Source: Otis tarda (lineage: Eukaryota > Chordata > Aves > Otidiformes > Otididae). Taken from it: 64,000 nucleotides of DNA. Within the stretch, counting starts at the first letter, position 1, and each line of letters opens with the position of its first letter. Positions 42,292 to 53,985 of this stretch are shown here, one piece after another. The stretch covers positions 6,084,501 through 6,148,500 of the forward strand of contig CM048576.1 in assembly GCA_026413225.1 (NCBI GenBank), written 5' to 3'. The position numbers and the translations under genes are program-made. Under the pieces are notes generated by a model. The model ran no database searches and had not been told where the DNA came from. It saw only the letters and a list, made by a program, of their open reading frames with translations.

Positions 42292-45200
42292 GGCGGGAGC
42301 CAGGCCGGCGCGCAGGTAGGACATCGCCCTGCTCCTCCCCGCCCGGCCGTGGCTGCGCAGGTCCCTGGCTGCGTGTGCCCCGCGGCAGCAGCAGCGGGGA
42401 GCAGCCGGCGCTCGGGGCGGCTGCGGCAGTGAGGTGCGTGCTGCATCCCCGAGCCTCCGTGCCCCACGGTCGTTGTAGCTTTCCCTGGGATAGTCCCGAG
42501 GTTTTTCCTGCAAAAGTCCTCCCTGCGCCTGTGGGGCCTCAGGGGCTTTCCCTGGCCTCTGGTTTTGTTTCCCCCTGTGCAGGCTTTGGTTTGCGTTTCT
42601 CTTCCTGTGCTGCGCTGTCCTCGGCACGGGACCGGGCGCGTGGCTGACGGTGAAGGCAGGCTGGCGCTGGAGCCCCCCGTGCTCCCTGCACAGCTGCCTC
42701 ACGCCCACCTTGCAGCGGCGACAGAAAGAGCAACCAAAACCAGCGTTGCAGTTTCGCCCCGGCCAGTCGCTAAGCACCACGCAGCCGCTTCATCACCCTC
42801 CCCCCCCCCCGGGCAGGATGGGCGAGAGAGTCAGAAGGGTAAAAGAAAGAACGCTTGTGAGTTCAGATAACCCTGTGGGCACTGGGATCGGCTGTCCCGG
42901 CTGTGCCCCCCCAGCCTCCTCGCTGCCCGGGCGTGAGAAGCGGAACGTCCTGGAGCTGGTGCAAGCGCTGCTCGACGCACTGATGGTTTAGCTGTTGCTA
43001 TCGGTGTTATTCTCACGGTAAATCCAAAACATAGCAGCTCATAGAAAGAAAACTAACTCTGTTCCAGCCGAAACCGGGACGGCCAGTCGCGGGGGAACTC
43101 CTCTGCTCTCGCTTCTGTAAAAACCAGCCCCTGAATATCCTTGTTTTCTGCTGAAACGGGACGGGTGCGGTTTCTGTTTCTAAAAGAGCTTCTCCATCTG
43201 CTTCCCCGCAGCTGCGTGGCTCACGCTGGCCCTCCCCGGCCGTGGCCAGCGCTGGAAGGCGCCCAGGGCCGGCTGCGGTCCCCGTGCCGCTGCACCGGCG
43301 AGTGGCAGCGCTCGAGAGCGAGGAGTAGGAGGCAGCTGCCTTATCCCGGGCTTCCTCAGCACCTGTCCTGAAAAGACGCCTTCCCCACGGACCCCCGTGG
43401 CTCAGAGACCCCCCCCAGCCCTCGGGATGAGCCGGCTGCGTGCCCAGGAGGGCCAGGCTGCTGGTGAACAGCAGAACGGGATGGCTGGGTTTTGTGCAAG
43501 AGGGGAAAACGCCGTGAGGAAATGAGACTGCTCCAGACTTCCCTTCTCGGTGAGATAACTGGACCAGTGTGGAAACCCGTCCTCTGAGCTGGCAGTGCAG
43601 GCCCCTCAGAAAGCCCCGGTGGGCTTTCTCCTGGCTTTCTCACGGCAGCCGCCGTCAACCTCGGCAAAGCAAGAGGCCACGGGAGTGCGAGAGCAGCCCC
43701 GGCAAAGCTCCCGGAGAGGGACCCCCGCGAGGCACGGGGCTCCGGGGCCGTTTCTGTGCCAACTCTGCTCTCAGAGGGAAAACAAACTCAGGAGACCACG
43801 CAGCTCGCAAGGGAGCTGGCGGCCGACCACGACGCCCCTCCCTTCTCTGTCCCCGTGGCCGCCGCGCTGCTGCTCGCAGAGCGTGTGGCGCCGGGGGCTC
43901 TGCCGCTCCGTCGTCAGAAACGTGTCGGAGACGTGTGCGTAGGCGATGCTGGGGGAGGAGAGGCGGTCGCACGGTGTGGCCCCTCGCCGCCGCGGCTGAC
44001 GTGCGGTGCTCCCCGCTGCAAGGAGGAGCGCGAGGTGTCGGAGCCCAGCATCCTCCATGCCTTGGGCTGTGACTTAATTCAGGAAACTGTGAGCATCCGG
44101 GATTTCCAGAGAGTCGGAGGGACCGGCCGCGCTCTTGGCTGCCGAAGCAGAGGCGCGTGGTCTGTGGTTTTCTGGCAAGCTCCCCTGGGTTTCGTTGGAA
44201 GGAGCGCTCTGGCCGCTCGCCGAGAGGGAGGCGGACGCTGCCCCTGGACGCTGCCGGCCGGAGCCCTTCGCCGTGAGCAGGAACCGGCAGCGCCTGGCTC
44301 TGCGTGGGATCTGGCCGCAGAGCTTGACGTCAGGAACATTTGAAATAAGAGGAAAAAAAAAAAAAGTCATGCTGAGTCTTGATGACTGTTTGTCAGAGGA
44401 AGTTAAAAAAAAAAAAAAGGCCAAAAGCTCCAACCCCCAAAATACCCAGGCGGAGGGGGTGGTGGAAATGCAAGGGCAGGAGGATGTGCTGCGCTGGCAT
44501 CGCAGCACCGCTGCGGTGGGTGCCCGCCGCGGCCGGGCCCTTGGCGGGACGCAGGGAGCGGATCCTGGGTGCCAGTCGTGTGACGTCAGCCGTACCAGAA
44601 GGAAAGGTAGCGGTGCATCAGCAGCCCTCCTCCCGAGTACAGTGATTCACGTTTTCACCCGAAACAAGTGCCCCGCGAGCTGGGTTTCCACCAGCACTTA
44701 CAATGGGACTATTCCTCTGTGAAGTTTCTTGGAAGCCGAGTGACTTCTGGAAAAGCGGCCTGGCTTTTTCACGTAGCCCACGGTAAGGCGCTCCCATCTC
44801 ACGCTCGTTTCCATTCTCACAGAAACCATTCCCCCGCCCTCCCCGGTTTCGACTCGTCCCGCTCCGCAGCGGAGGCGCTCCCGTCCTGCCCCGGCGCCTG
44901 CTCCCCGAGCTGCCGCCCCGCGGGACGCGCCGCCTACCCGGGGCGCCCCTGCCAGAGCACCACCAGCTGCCCCGGTCGCTCCTCCGCTGCGCGCTCCCGG
45001 GACGCAACGCTCGCCTGGGGCGGCTGCCCTGGACCTCGGATGAGCGTGAAGCTCGTGGTGAGCTGGGCTTGTACTCCTTTCCCCCCCGAGTTGTGATGTG
45101 CCTCCCCGTGTGAGGCAACGGCACATTGCCCTTTGCTGCGGGGGAAAGTCCGCCTCTGAAAACAGAAAGCACAGCTTGACCTTTGGAGAGGATGTACAGA

Positions 45201-46037
45201 GAAATGCACCAAATAAATAACACCGCATCCTTTCTGTATTTACAAATTAAATAGAATAAATAACGGCCGGAGGCAACAGGGGCGGAACACGGACCGTAGC
45301 GTGGGCAGGGCTGTTCACGCTGGGCTCCTGTGGCACACTGCACCCCGTTGCAGGCAGCCAGCGTCCCAAGTCTCTGCCACGGGGGCTGGAGGGTCCCGGT
45401 AGGGTCGGGAGCATCCCTCGCTCCCTGCGAGTGAGGCCGGCCAGGGCGGGAGCGCCGCGCTCCCAGCAGCGGGATGGCTGACGTCAGGCTGCTCTTCGCC
45501 CCCCACGTCGGCGTTGTGAAAGGCTTGGGCGGCGCTGGCGGCTTGGACGTCAGCTGGAGGAGCCCGGTGCTGGCCCGGGGAAGGGGGAAGTGGGGAGTGT
45601 GGAAGTGCGGGGCTGGCACCCGCACCGGCCCTGAGGTGGCCCTGAGCCCCGCGCGGGCTGCTGGGGATGGCAGTCGAGGCAGGATCGCCCTTTGGAAGCA
45701 TCCTGGTGTGTGTTCTTGAGCTTGGTGGTCCGAGGCGGCGGGGGCGAGCCCTCCGGCGCAGCCCGTCCCCCTGTCCCGTTAGCTTTGCACTGGAGACCGG
45801 CTGGAGGGAAGGTGCAGGGCGTGCTGGGGGGCTGGCCGCGGCGGTGCCAGCCCCAGACGTAGCTGAGCCCGTGCTCCTCGGGCGAGCCTGGGCCAGGGCA
45901 CCGCTCGGTTTGACGCGTTAACGTTCGGCGTGGGTGGTAGCTCATCGGAGCGGCTGCTCCCCAGGGGCAGTGGCTCGAAGAGGTAGTTGGGTCAGCGTGC
46001 GGGGCCGGCGGGCGCCCGCTGCGCGGCACGGGGCGGC
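42292..46037. other. SMIM35 3' UTR and SMIM35-IL10RA convergent interval
   Basis: No further gene is recognised in about 3.7 kb. The region contains two A runs (about 44351-44365 and 44404-44418) and an AT-rich island near 45205-45265 with two + strand AATAAA hexamers, the likely end of a long SMIM35 3' UTR. The IL10RA 3' UTR enters from the right; the only nearby - strand hexamer is the weak variant AATACA (TGTATT at 45235 on +). Confidence 0.5.
45212..45260 (+). terminator. AT-rich island with two AATAAA signals (SMIM35 side)
   Basis: AATAAA occurs at 45212 and 45255 in a 60-base AT-rich patch within GC-rich surroundings. On the + strand these would end SMIM35 transcripts about 780 bases short of the IL10RA stop codon. 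A weak AATACA variant on the - strand lies between them. Confidence 0.5.
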
Positions 46038-49000
46038 TCACAGGCGGCTGTCCTTGCCGTCCCCGTTGAGCAGGCTCAGGGGGTCGGTCTGCAGCGTGAG
46101 CCACTCGTTAGCGCTGAGGCTGGCGATGAGGGGTGGCGTCCCCAGGAGGTCAGTGTTGAAGATGCTCGTGTCGAAGGGAGGTTTCGGGAGCTCGGGGCCA
46201 GCTTTGGAGGCCAGGAGAGCGCCCGGAGCCCCGTAGCTCAGCACAGTGGGGGCTTGTGGCCACAGCTGGTTGGAGAAGTCCCAGGCGGTGGGGTCCCGAG
46301 GGGCTGCCCATGGAGCAAGGTCCTGTGCGTGGCTGCAGGGGGGCTCGGGAGAGGTCTGCTTCAGGTATCCCTTGGCCACAGCTGGCTCGGAGCACTCTAT
46401 GTCCAGCACGATGTCAGCGCTGCCCGGCCCCGGTGGGGACCCCGCGCAGTCCGAGAAGGACACCCCCTTGGCTGGGTGCTGCTGCGGCTCCACCGTGCCC
46501 TTGGCCTGCTGCAGGTACCCGTGGAACTCCATGTCCTGCTGGCCGTCCTGGCCCGCAGCGGGGGAGAAGCCCAGCTCTGCTCTGTGAGGCTGCCAGGCCT
46601 CTGCGGGGCCGGTGGTCCCGCTGCCGGACGAGCCCGTCGGGCGAGGGCCGGTGCTCCCCAAGCCCACGCCGCTGTCATCGCCGGCGGGCAGCTGCCGCTT
46701 GTAGCCCCGTGGCTCGGGGCCCGAGGAGCAGCTCAGTTCGGAGGAGGAGGCGTGCAGGCAGATGCCGCTGTCGGTGCTGGTGCAGCTGCTGTCTCCGCTG
46801 CCCGCGGCCCCCCGCCCCAACAGGCAGATTCGGTCCTCGGGCCAGGCTGGGAGCATCCAGCCCTTCTCCGGGGGCGGCTGGGCGCTGCCGGTGGGGCCGC
46901 CGTCCTGCTGGGGCTCCTTCTGGCACAGGAACAGCTGCTGGACGCGGTCTGCATCCGCGCTGCCCGGGGACGAGGACTCCTGCTCCACCCAGAGCGAGCT
47001 CTGCTTTATGAAGGATTTCTGGGAGGGAGAGAAAAGGGAGGAGTGAGCCGTGCTTCATCCCTGCCTCTCCCGCCAGCTACCCAAGCCCGCGCCCTCGCGC
47101 CGGTCGCAAAGGGTGCTGCGTGCCCGGCTGCCTTACCAGGACGGACGGCGGCCTCACGGGTTTCTTTATGTAGGTGCACACCAGCAGAGCTCCCAGGAGG
47201 CCCAGGAGGAAGAGGGTGATGAAGAAGGAGCTGACGATGCTGAGGACGAGCTCTGAGCTCCCTGCAAGAGAGGACGTGCCCAGGTGAGGAGGGGGAGGCA
47301 GAGTCCTCGGTGCGCGCGGCACGAAGGCCCTGCGGCGAGGGCAGGGGGTGGAGGCCGAGGATGATCCACGTCCCGCAAGCCCCCCGTTCCTTGGCTTCCC
47401 CGCCACTTACTGTCTCTCCTGCCGATGGTGACGCACTGCTCGTCGGTGCGCGTGGCGTGGGTGCGCCGGCTGGCCACGTTGGGCTCCACGCTGATGCAGT
47501 ACTCCGTCTCCCAGAAGAGGTTGCTGATGTTGAACTCCGGGGTGGTCTCCACCACTTCGTACTGCAACGACCAGAGAACGGGCTGGTACCCCAGAGCCCC
47601 CAGCCCCTATGGGCGTGCCGGGCCCCGTGCTTTCCTCCCTCCTCCTCCTCCACTGTCCCCTGGGGAAAGCCCCCAGGGTGCTTAGGAATACGTCTGACAG
47701 CAGCTAGGTGAAAAATCCCAACAAGAGTTGGGGAGCCTGCTGCAGTAAAACGTGCAGAGAGATCTCTGCAGCCGTGAGAAAGCCCAATGTTAAGTTTTAC
47801 AGAACACTGTACTTAAAAAATGTGTTTTTCCACTTGAGCAGCACTGCGTGTGACAGACGGGGACAGCACGGGACCAGCAACTCCTCTTACCGTCCAATTG
47901 TCCTGCGCCCTCCTGACGAACACCCGGTACCGCCTTGTGTGCTTCTGTACGTCGTCGTATTTCAGGGTGAAGTTCCCCACCTGGAGCAGCAGCTGCAGCT
48001 CCACGTGGACCGTGTTCCCCGCCACCGACAGGCTCTGGCCCCACAGGCGCAGGCTGGCTGGAAGGCAGGCAGTCGGAACAGCGCGTTAGGGTTTTCTCCT
48101 CTTCGCGGCTCCGGGAGCCTTTGCGGCAGCGCGCTGAGCTGCCACCGCTCCTCGCAGCCGGTGCCGCCTGCCCTAGGTTTGTCCTGTCCCGTCCCGCAGC
48201 CCGCCTACCTTCTCGCGGGGAGAAAGAGTTGGTCCTTTGCCACGGGGACGTGCGGTTCCCCGACACGGCCCTGACCCGTGCGTAGTAGCGCAGGGCAGGA
48301 TCCAGGGTGTAGTACGTGAGGTCGCAGGAGTGCCCAGAGATCTTCATGCAGTTTGGGATGGCTGCCCAGGGGGAATTCTTGCCGTAGCTGCAGGGAGAAG
48401 CGCCGGGGTTGTCACCGCTGCCGGTATCGGACCCCAGGCGGGGCCGAGCCCCCGGCCCCCATCGCTGTACTCACACTTTGTACTCCACCTCGTAGCGGAC
48501 ATCGCCGGGGGGGCTCTGGCCCGGCTCCCAGCGCAGCAGGTGATGCCCAATCTCCGCAGCAAAGTGCACGTGCCCGGGGCTCGCCAGCTGCTCACCTGTG
48601 GGAGCCAAGGCGAGCGTTAGGCGAGGCCGCGCGGCGCCCTGTCCCGTCCCGCCAGTGCCCGCAGAGCTCCTGGCCGTCGCCTCCTCGACGGCTCGCCTGG
48701 AGCTTGGCCCCCTGCGTCTGGCAGTGACCCACCCGAAAAGCGCAAGGGGTTGCCCAGGCCCGTCCCACTTCCAAGTTTCGGTGTTTGCTCGTCCCCCTCT
48801 TCCTCTTTCTTCTGGGGGGAGCCCGGCTCAGCCCAGCCTGAGGCTCTGGGTGCTTTTCTGACCTGCGAGCGCAGCCCGCTGTGTTTGCACCCCCGAGGGC
48901 CCCTGCCCTTTGCTAGCGGCTCTATTTGGATTCAGCTTTCCTGTTTTGCTTCTCTGCTGTCTGGGAGAAACAGACGGTTTCACACCTCCTGCCCAAATTT

Positions 49001-49387
49001 CAATACTGTCACCTGGCAGCAAAGCGCGGCTCGATAACATCTGTCACCCCTTCTGTGCTGGTTTCCTCAGCAGCTGCTGTCGGCGGGCAAACACCGAGCC
49101 ACGCCGCGCCCTGCCCGGGGCGGAGGGCTGTCAGCGGCGCACCGCGCCCGCGACCCCGCCGTTTCGCAACGCGAGGCACCGAGGTCTGCGCTGGTGGACC
49201 TGCGCCCCTTCCCCCCGTCTCGGTCCCCATTGCCCGGATCTCGGGAGCGGAGCCGCCTGCTGAGAGCCGTGAGGCTCCGGCACGGCGAGCGGGAGGCCGG
49301 GGCGATGCGGGCAAGATACTCACCGTTGGTCAGCCGGGCGAGGAGCGCTGCCGCGCAGAGCGCCAGGGCTGCGGTGGAGGGGGCCAT
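46038..49387 (-). CDS. IL10RA: IL10RA, interleukin-10 receptor alpha chain
   Basis: Ligand-binding chain of the IL-10 receptor, signalling through JAK1 and STAT3. Exons in order: 49387-49324, 48595-48475, 48387-48209, 48057-47891, 47561-47411, 47261-47137, 47018-46038. Phases join as 1-2-1-0-1-0, giving 595 residues (human 578). The signal peptide is MAPSTAALALCAAALLARL. Two fibronectin-type III domains follow (LLRWEPGQSPPGDVRYEVEY, IPNCMKISGHSCDLTYYTLD; then VEPNVASR). The membrane helix is at about 231-257. The 327-codon last exon encodes the tail, with TSTDSGICL, GYLQQ (436-440), AKGYLKQ (486-490) and FNTDLL...PLIASL, all matching human landmarks. Tyr437 and Tyr487 correspond to human STAT3-docking Tyr446 and Tyr496. 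GYKRQ at 374-378 is extra. Confidence 0.96.
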
Positions 49388-52300
49388 GGCGGCTCAGCAT
49401 CCTCCGCGGCGTGGGGCCGGGCGAGCTGGTTGCCGCGCTCTGCTGCGGCGAGCTGCCTCAACGCTTGTTTTTCCCCCGGGGGCTGGCCCGGTGACGTCTC
49501 GGAGGCGTTCGTGCAGTGAGAGGAAAGTAGCTGCGCAGCAGCTTCCACTTTTTTTTCACTGCCCGCCCACTCACCCCCGCGAATCTCTCAGCCCAGGCTG
49601 GGCCTTTCCTACCGGCGGCCGTAACGGAGGAGCGCTGGGGGCTTTTCTGACCAGAGCCGTACGCTGCTGAGAAAGGGAAAATGGGAGTGAATCGCGTGTC
49701 TGCCTTCGCCGCTTCGTTATTGACATGTTAGAAGCGCGGCACAGGGGGCCAGCGTTGGCACCTAGGAGGGCCCATCCCGGAGGTTTCGCAGGGCGCAGAG
49801 CCCGCCCGGCAGCGTCCCCTCGGGCCGGTGTCCTGTCCTGCCAGCCCTGGAGCCCCGGACGGGTTCCTGCTCCCCCGTCCTTTGGGCTCAGCCCCTGCCC
49901 TCCTGCCTCAGTCTGCGGTTGGCCTTTCCCCGTTTCTGGGGCCGAGTGACAACCTCAGGGCTGTTGTGTGTCCTGCGAACGCCCACGCGTGTGGGTGGCA
50001 TGGCACGCTGTGAATCCGGGGCGGGGAGGGGGCTGCGAGCTGTCCCCGGGGCACTGGCGGCTGTCGGCCCCGGTACCGCTGCGATGGAGGTGGCTGCGGG
50101 GCTCTGGTCCCGTGGCCGCGTCCCGCCCGTCTGGCGATGTTGGCCTGAGGTGCTAGGACTCGAATGACCCCCGCGGACCGCGAGTCCTCTGCTTTGGCCT
50201 CTGGCTTGAGGGCTTTCCTGGGTCCTTCACGCCGTGGAGAGTGATTTGTCTCAAAAAGAGGAATTTCCCCCTGGGGAATTAGCAGAAAGGACAGGCAAAA
50301 AGAGCAAGAGAAACTGAGAGCACTGTGGACCGCCTCGGAAAGGTTCAGAGCGGTCCCGGGCCTGGCGGGACCTCGCGTCCGTTTGCCGCAGCTGAGTGGC
50401 TGCTCAAAGAGCATCTATCACGCCTGAAGCGGGAGACTGCTGCTTTTTTCTCCGGCTCTGAACGGAGCCTGCCCTCTGACTCACCCCTCCTGCTAAAGCC
50501 CACGGGCTCGCGCGGTCTCGCCGGAGCACCAGCGCGTTTGCGTGCCGCGATGCCGCCGAGCCTGGCGGCAGGACCGTTCCTCCGCCAAGGGCCAGCCCTG
50601 GGGACACACGGGGGAGCTCTGGCTTTCTTCTCCCGTTATTCTCTTTGGGAAGCCAGCTGATGTCCTGTCCCTCTGCGGCCGGCGTGTGTGTCAGATCTGG
50701 CAGCCACTGAGTTTAGGAGTCCCGATATGAAGCCCAGCCCAGCCCACACGAAGCCACAGCTCTCACTGAAAATCGAAAGCGATGGGACCAAAAATTAAGA
50801 AGGAGGAAGCCCTGTGGAAAAGACACCAGGGGCTGCTCCTGCGGGTGGGCGGTTCAGAGGCTGGGAAAAATGCTGACAATTTAGGGGAAAAGGAAACAGG
50901 CTAAAGAGAAACGGCAGTTCTGCTGAACGCTGAGATCGCCAGCGGCACAGCCGAGCTGGCGGGCGCCGCGGGAGGAGCTGCTGCCCCGCACGCCGCCCGC
51001 TCTGCGGCCCGCGGTGCAGGTGCTGCCCGAGACCCCCGTCCTCCACCAGCTTCCCACGGGCTGCAGTTCTTCCCCCCGCTGCCAACACCTCGCCGCGCAG
51101 ACCCAACACAGCAGCGCCGGCGGGCATCCTCGAGGCTGCGGAACTCCCGTCTCCGTGCCACCCTTGCGCCGCGTTAAAGCCAAAGCGTCGCAGAACAGAG
51201 CAGCCCCGCGTTTTTCACTGGTTTTGAGTTCAGGGTTCAAACCAGCCCTCGGAAACGCTGCTGGGTTTTCATTTCACCTTCAAAATAACTGACTAATCTT
51301 TGAACAGGAGTAGCTGTGTTTTTAACAACCTGGAAATCACCTGAGTCAGAACCGCAGGGCAGGTCCTTCCCCAGAGCCTCTGCAGCTCCTCTCGGCCCCA
51401 CGCCCGCCTGCGCCTGGACCCTCCGGCCAGCACGGGCAAGGCTGCAGGGCTCTCCCGGGCCGGCCGGGCCGGGTCCGGTTGCGCGTGCACCTGGGTTTGC
51501 GAGCTGGGAGGGTGCAGTTCCCACCAAGAAAGTGGAAGGATTTCACCAGCGTGACATTTAACGGCAGGTTGCCGAGGTCAAGCCCAGCCACGCGGTTCTC
51601 TGTAACTCGCTTTCTGTAGGTGGCTTTGTAGAAACACCAGCAAGCAGTCATTCCTGGAGCTGCTTTCTGAGAAACCCCTTTCAGCGGAGCCCTCGGGGGC
51701 ACGGGGCAGCTGCAAAAAGCAAAGAACGTGCTTTCAGTCCCGTGTGGCTTGGCCACAACCTTGCCAGAAGAACCCAGGAGGAAACACGGAGGTCGGGATG
51801 GGCTCAGGAGTTGACCCCTTTGGGAAGGGATGGGATGGGGAACCCCGGGACAGGGTGGGACCCAGCCCTGCTTCTCAGCCTTGAACCCAAAGGGGCTTTG
51901 CAGCCGGTTCCTCCGAGCTGGGACGGCCCTGCTCGTCCCTTGCCCTTCTGATGGGCGGGTGTGGGTGGGGAGCCAGATGAACGAGGGACTTACGCTATGA
52001 ATAACGCCAGGAGAAACGTGCCTGGAAAACAGAGAGTCGGGATGGGGCCCGCGGGAGGCACCACGCCGGCGCTGGGCCGAGCGGGGCAGGTGGCACTGGG
52101 GGATGTGGGGCCGGGGTCTGGACCTCAGAAAGCACACAATGGAGCCGGCCTTTTTCCCTTGTAATCTGGATATTTTTGCCTGTTTCTCCCAAATGTGAGT
52201 GCTGGGATAAGCAAAGCATCTCCTAACTCACGGCCACAGAGGAAGCGGAAGACCACTGCTTTCTCCTTGCGCAACCCAAGATCATCGCTCCGTTAAGCAA

Positions 52301-52950
52301 AGGAGCGGAAAAGCCTCCAGAGAGACTAGAGGGGAACAGCACGTCCTTTGCCTTGAAACAGGGCATTCTGGAATTGCTCACCTGGGGCGCACGAGGGGGA
52401 TGTTGCTGGGCTGGCAGGTGGCCACGCGTCCCCTCCTCTCCCATCTCCAGGTCGGTCGGGGCGGGAGAGGTGAGCAAGCGCGCGGCGGGCACCCCTGCCC
52501 AGCGCTCCTCAGCGCCTGGCTGCGGCGACCGGCAGCACAGCCAGGTATTTTGCGTGCTGTGCCTGGAGCAGTTGGGAAACAGGCAGCAGTGGAGCCGGGC
52601 GGCAGGTCGGACTGGTTTCCCTCCGCGCCCGGCGCTGGCACTGACGTACGAGCCCGCTCGCCAAACAGATTCTGCCCCGTCCCTGCGGACCTGACCTCGC
52701 TCTGCACGGCGCTGCGCAGCGAAGGATGGCTGTGCCGGAGCTGTGATCCCAGCCCAGCCCTGCAGCGGCCGATGGACGGGAAAACCTCTCCGGTAAGGCG
52801 TGGGCAGCTCCTCCAGCCCCGACCCGACTGGGAGTACTGGGGGTTGCTCTGCGACCATACGGACCCGCTTTCCTCGGGGTTTGGTGGAGGGCCTGGTTTG
52901 TCCCTCCTGCTCCCTGGGGTGTTGCCTTCGCAGCAGCCCGTTGCTGCCAG

Positions 52951-53048
52951 CAGGGAGAAGGACCTGGGGCGAGTTGGGGAGCAGGACCCGGGGTGAGCTG
53001 GGGAGCAGGACCTGGGACCAGTTGGGGAGCAGGACCTGGGGTGAGCTG
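52951..53048. repeat. 24-bp minisatellite, about 4 copies
   Basis: Units of the form GGGGAGCAGGACCTGGGGTG plus AGCT are repeated about four times with a few substitutions (CGAGTT, TGAGCT and CCAGTT variants at the junctions). Intergenic. Confidence 0.8.
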
Positions 53049-53904
53049 CCCGTGGGGCTGCTGCCTCCAGCACCCTCTTGGCACACGGAGAGGGGAGGAC
53101 TGCCGCCAGCATCCCCGGTGTCAGCCCCGTGTGGCAGAGGAGGCCTCCGGGACCCCGGCACTGCTGCTTTTCCATGCCGGAGCGGATTTGTGAGCTGGCA
53201 GGGAAGGCTGGCGCTGCCGGTGGGAGCCGGTGCCGCTGGGCACCTGTGGGAGCCGCGCGTTCCTGAGCCCGCGGGCACCTCCTACCAGCACGCTGGTGGC
53301 CCTGGCCACCGCTGCTCTCCCTCGCCCGCTGTCCTGGCAGTATTTCCCGCGCTTTTTTGGGCTGGGTTGACCGGGTCCTGCTCAGTCTCGGCTGCGGGGC
53401 CTCGCCGAGCATCCTGTCATGAGGAAAACATCCATCCCTGGCTGGGCACTGGGCTCAGCCCGCCCGGGCGAGGCAGCGGTAATTACCGTGCCGAATGCTG
53501 CCGGCTGTGCCAGCCACGTCCGGAACGTGCAAAGCCAGCAGCGACGGGGAGGATGGGGCTGGAGGGGAGGCAGGGCCGGCTGCGAAAGCCACGCTCTTCC
53601 TGCCCCTTGGTGTGTGGGTGCCTCGGGGGCAGCCAGGAAGAGGGGCAGAGCTGGCCGGGGCGAGACCCTGGCCGGGTCCCGTGGGCCCCAGCACTGCTCC
53701 GCAGTGTGATCCCGGCTCTGGGGGGGCCCAAAAGCGGGCAGCAGCACCGCGTCTTGGTGAGAGCGGGGCAGGAATTCGGATGCCTGCGTATGGAGAGAAT
53801 TAGCCCGTACCGGGCATCCCCACCAGGTCACCGGGCTTTGTACCTCGGGTTAAATGGGCCATCACGGGTCGCAGGTGCCACCCTCGGCTCTGTGAGCACA
53901 GGAG

Positions 53905-53985
53905 AGCGGTTTCATCGCTCCGTGCCTTGGTTTGCCCATCCGTGGAATGGGGTGAGCAGCGATTACTCACTCCCTGGGACGTTTT
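53905..53985 (+). mobile_element. MIR-like ancient SINE fragment (copy 3)
   Basis: CGCTCCGTGCCTTGGTTTGC followed by CCATCCGTGGAATGGGGTGA matches the MIR core (ctctgtgcctcagtttcc... catctgtaaaatgggg) in + orientation. Short and diverged. Confidence 0.6.

Noticed and set aside
44351-44418. A-runs as the tail of a recent retroposed copy
   Set aside because: No recognisable retrogene or LINE sequence precedes them and I saw no target-site duplication.
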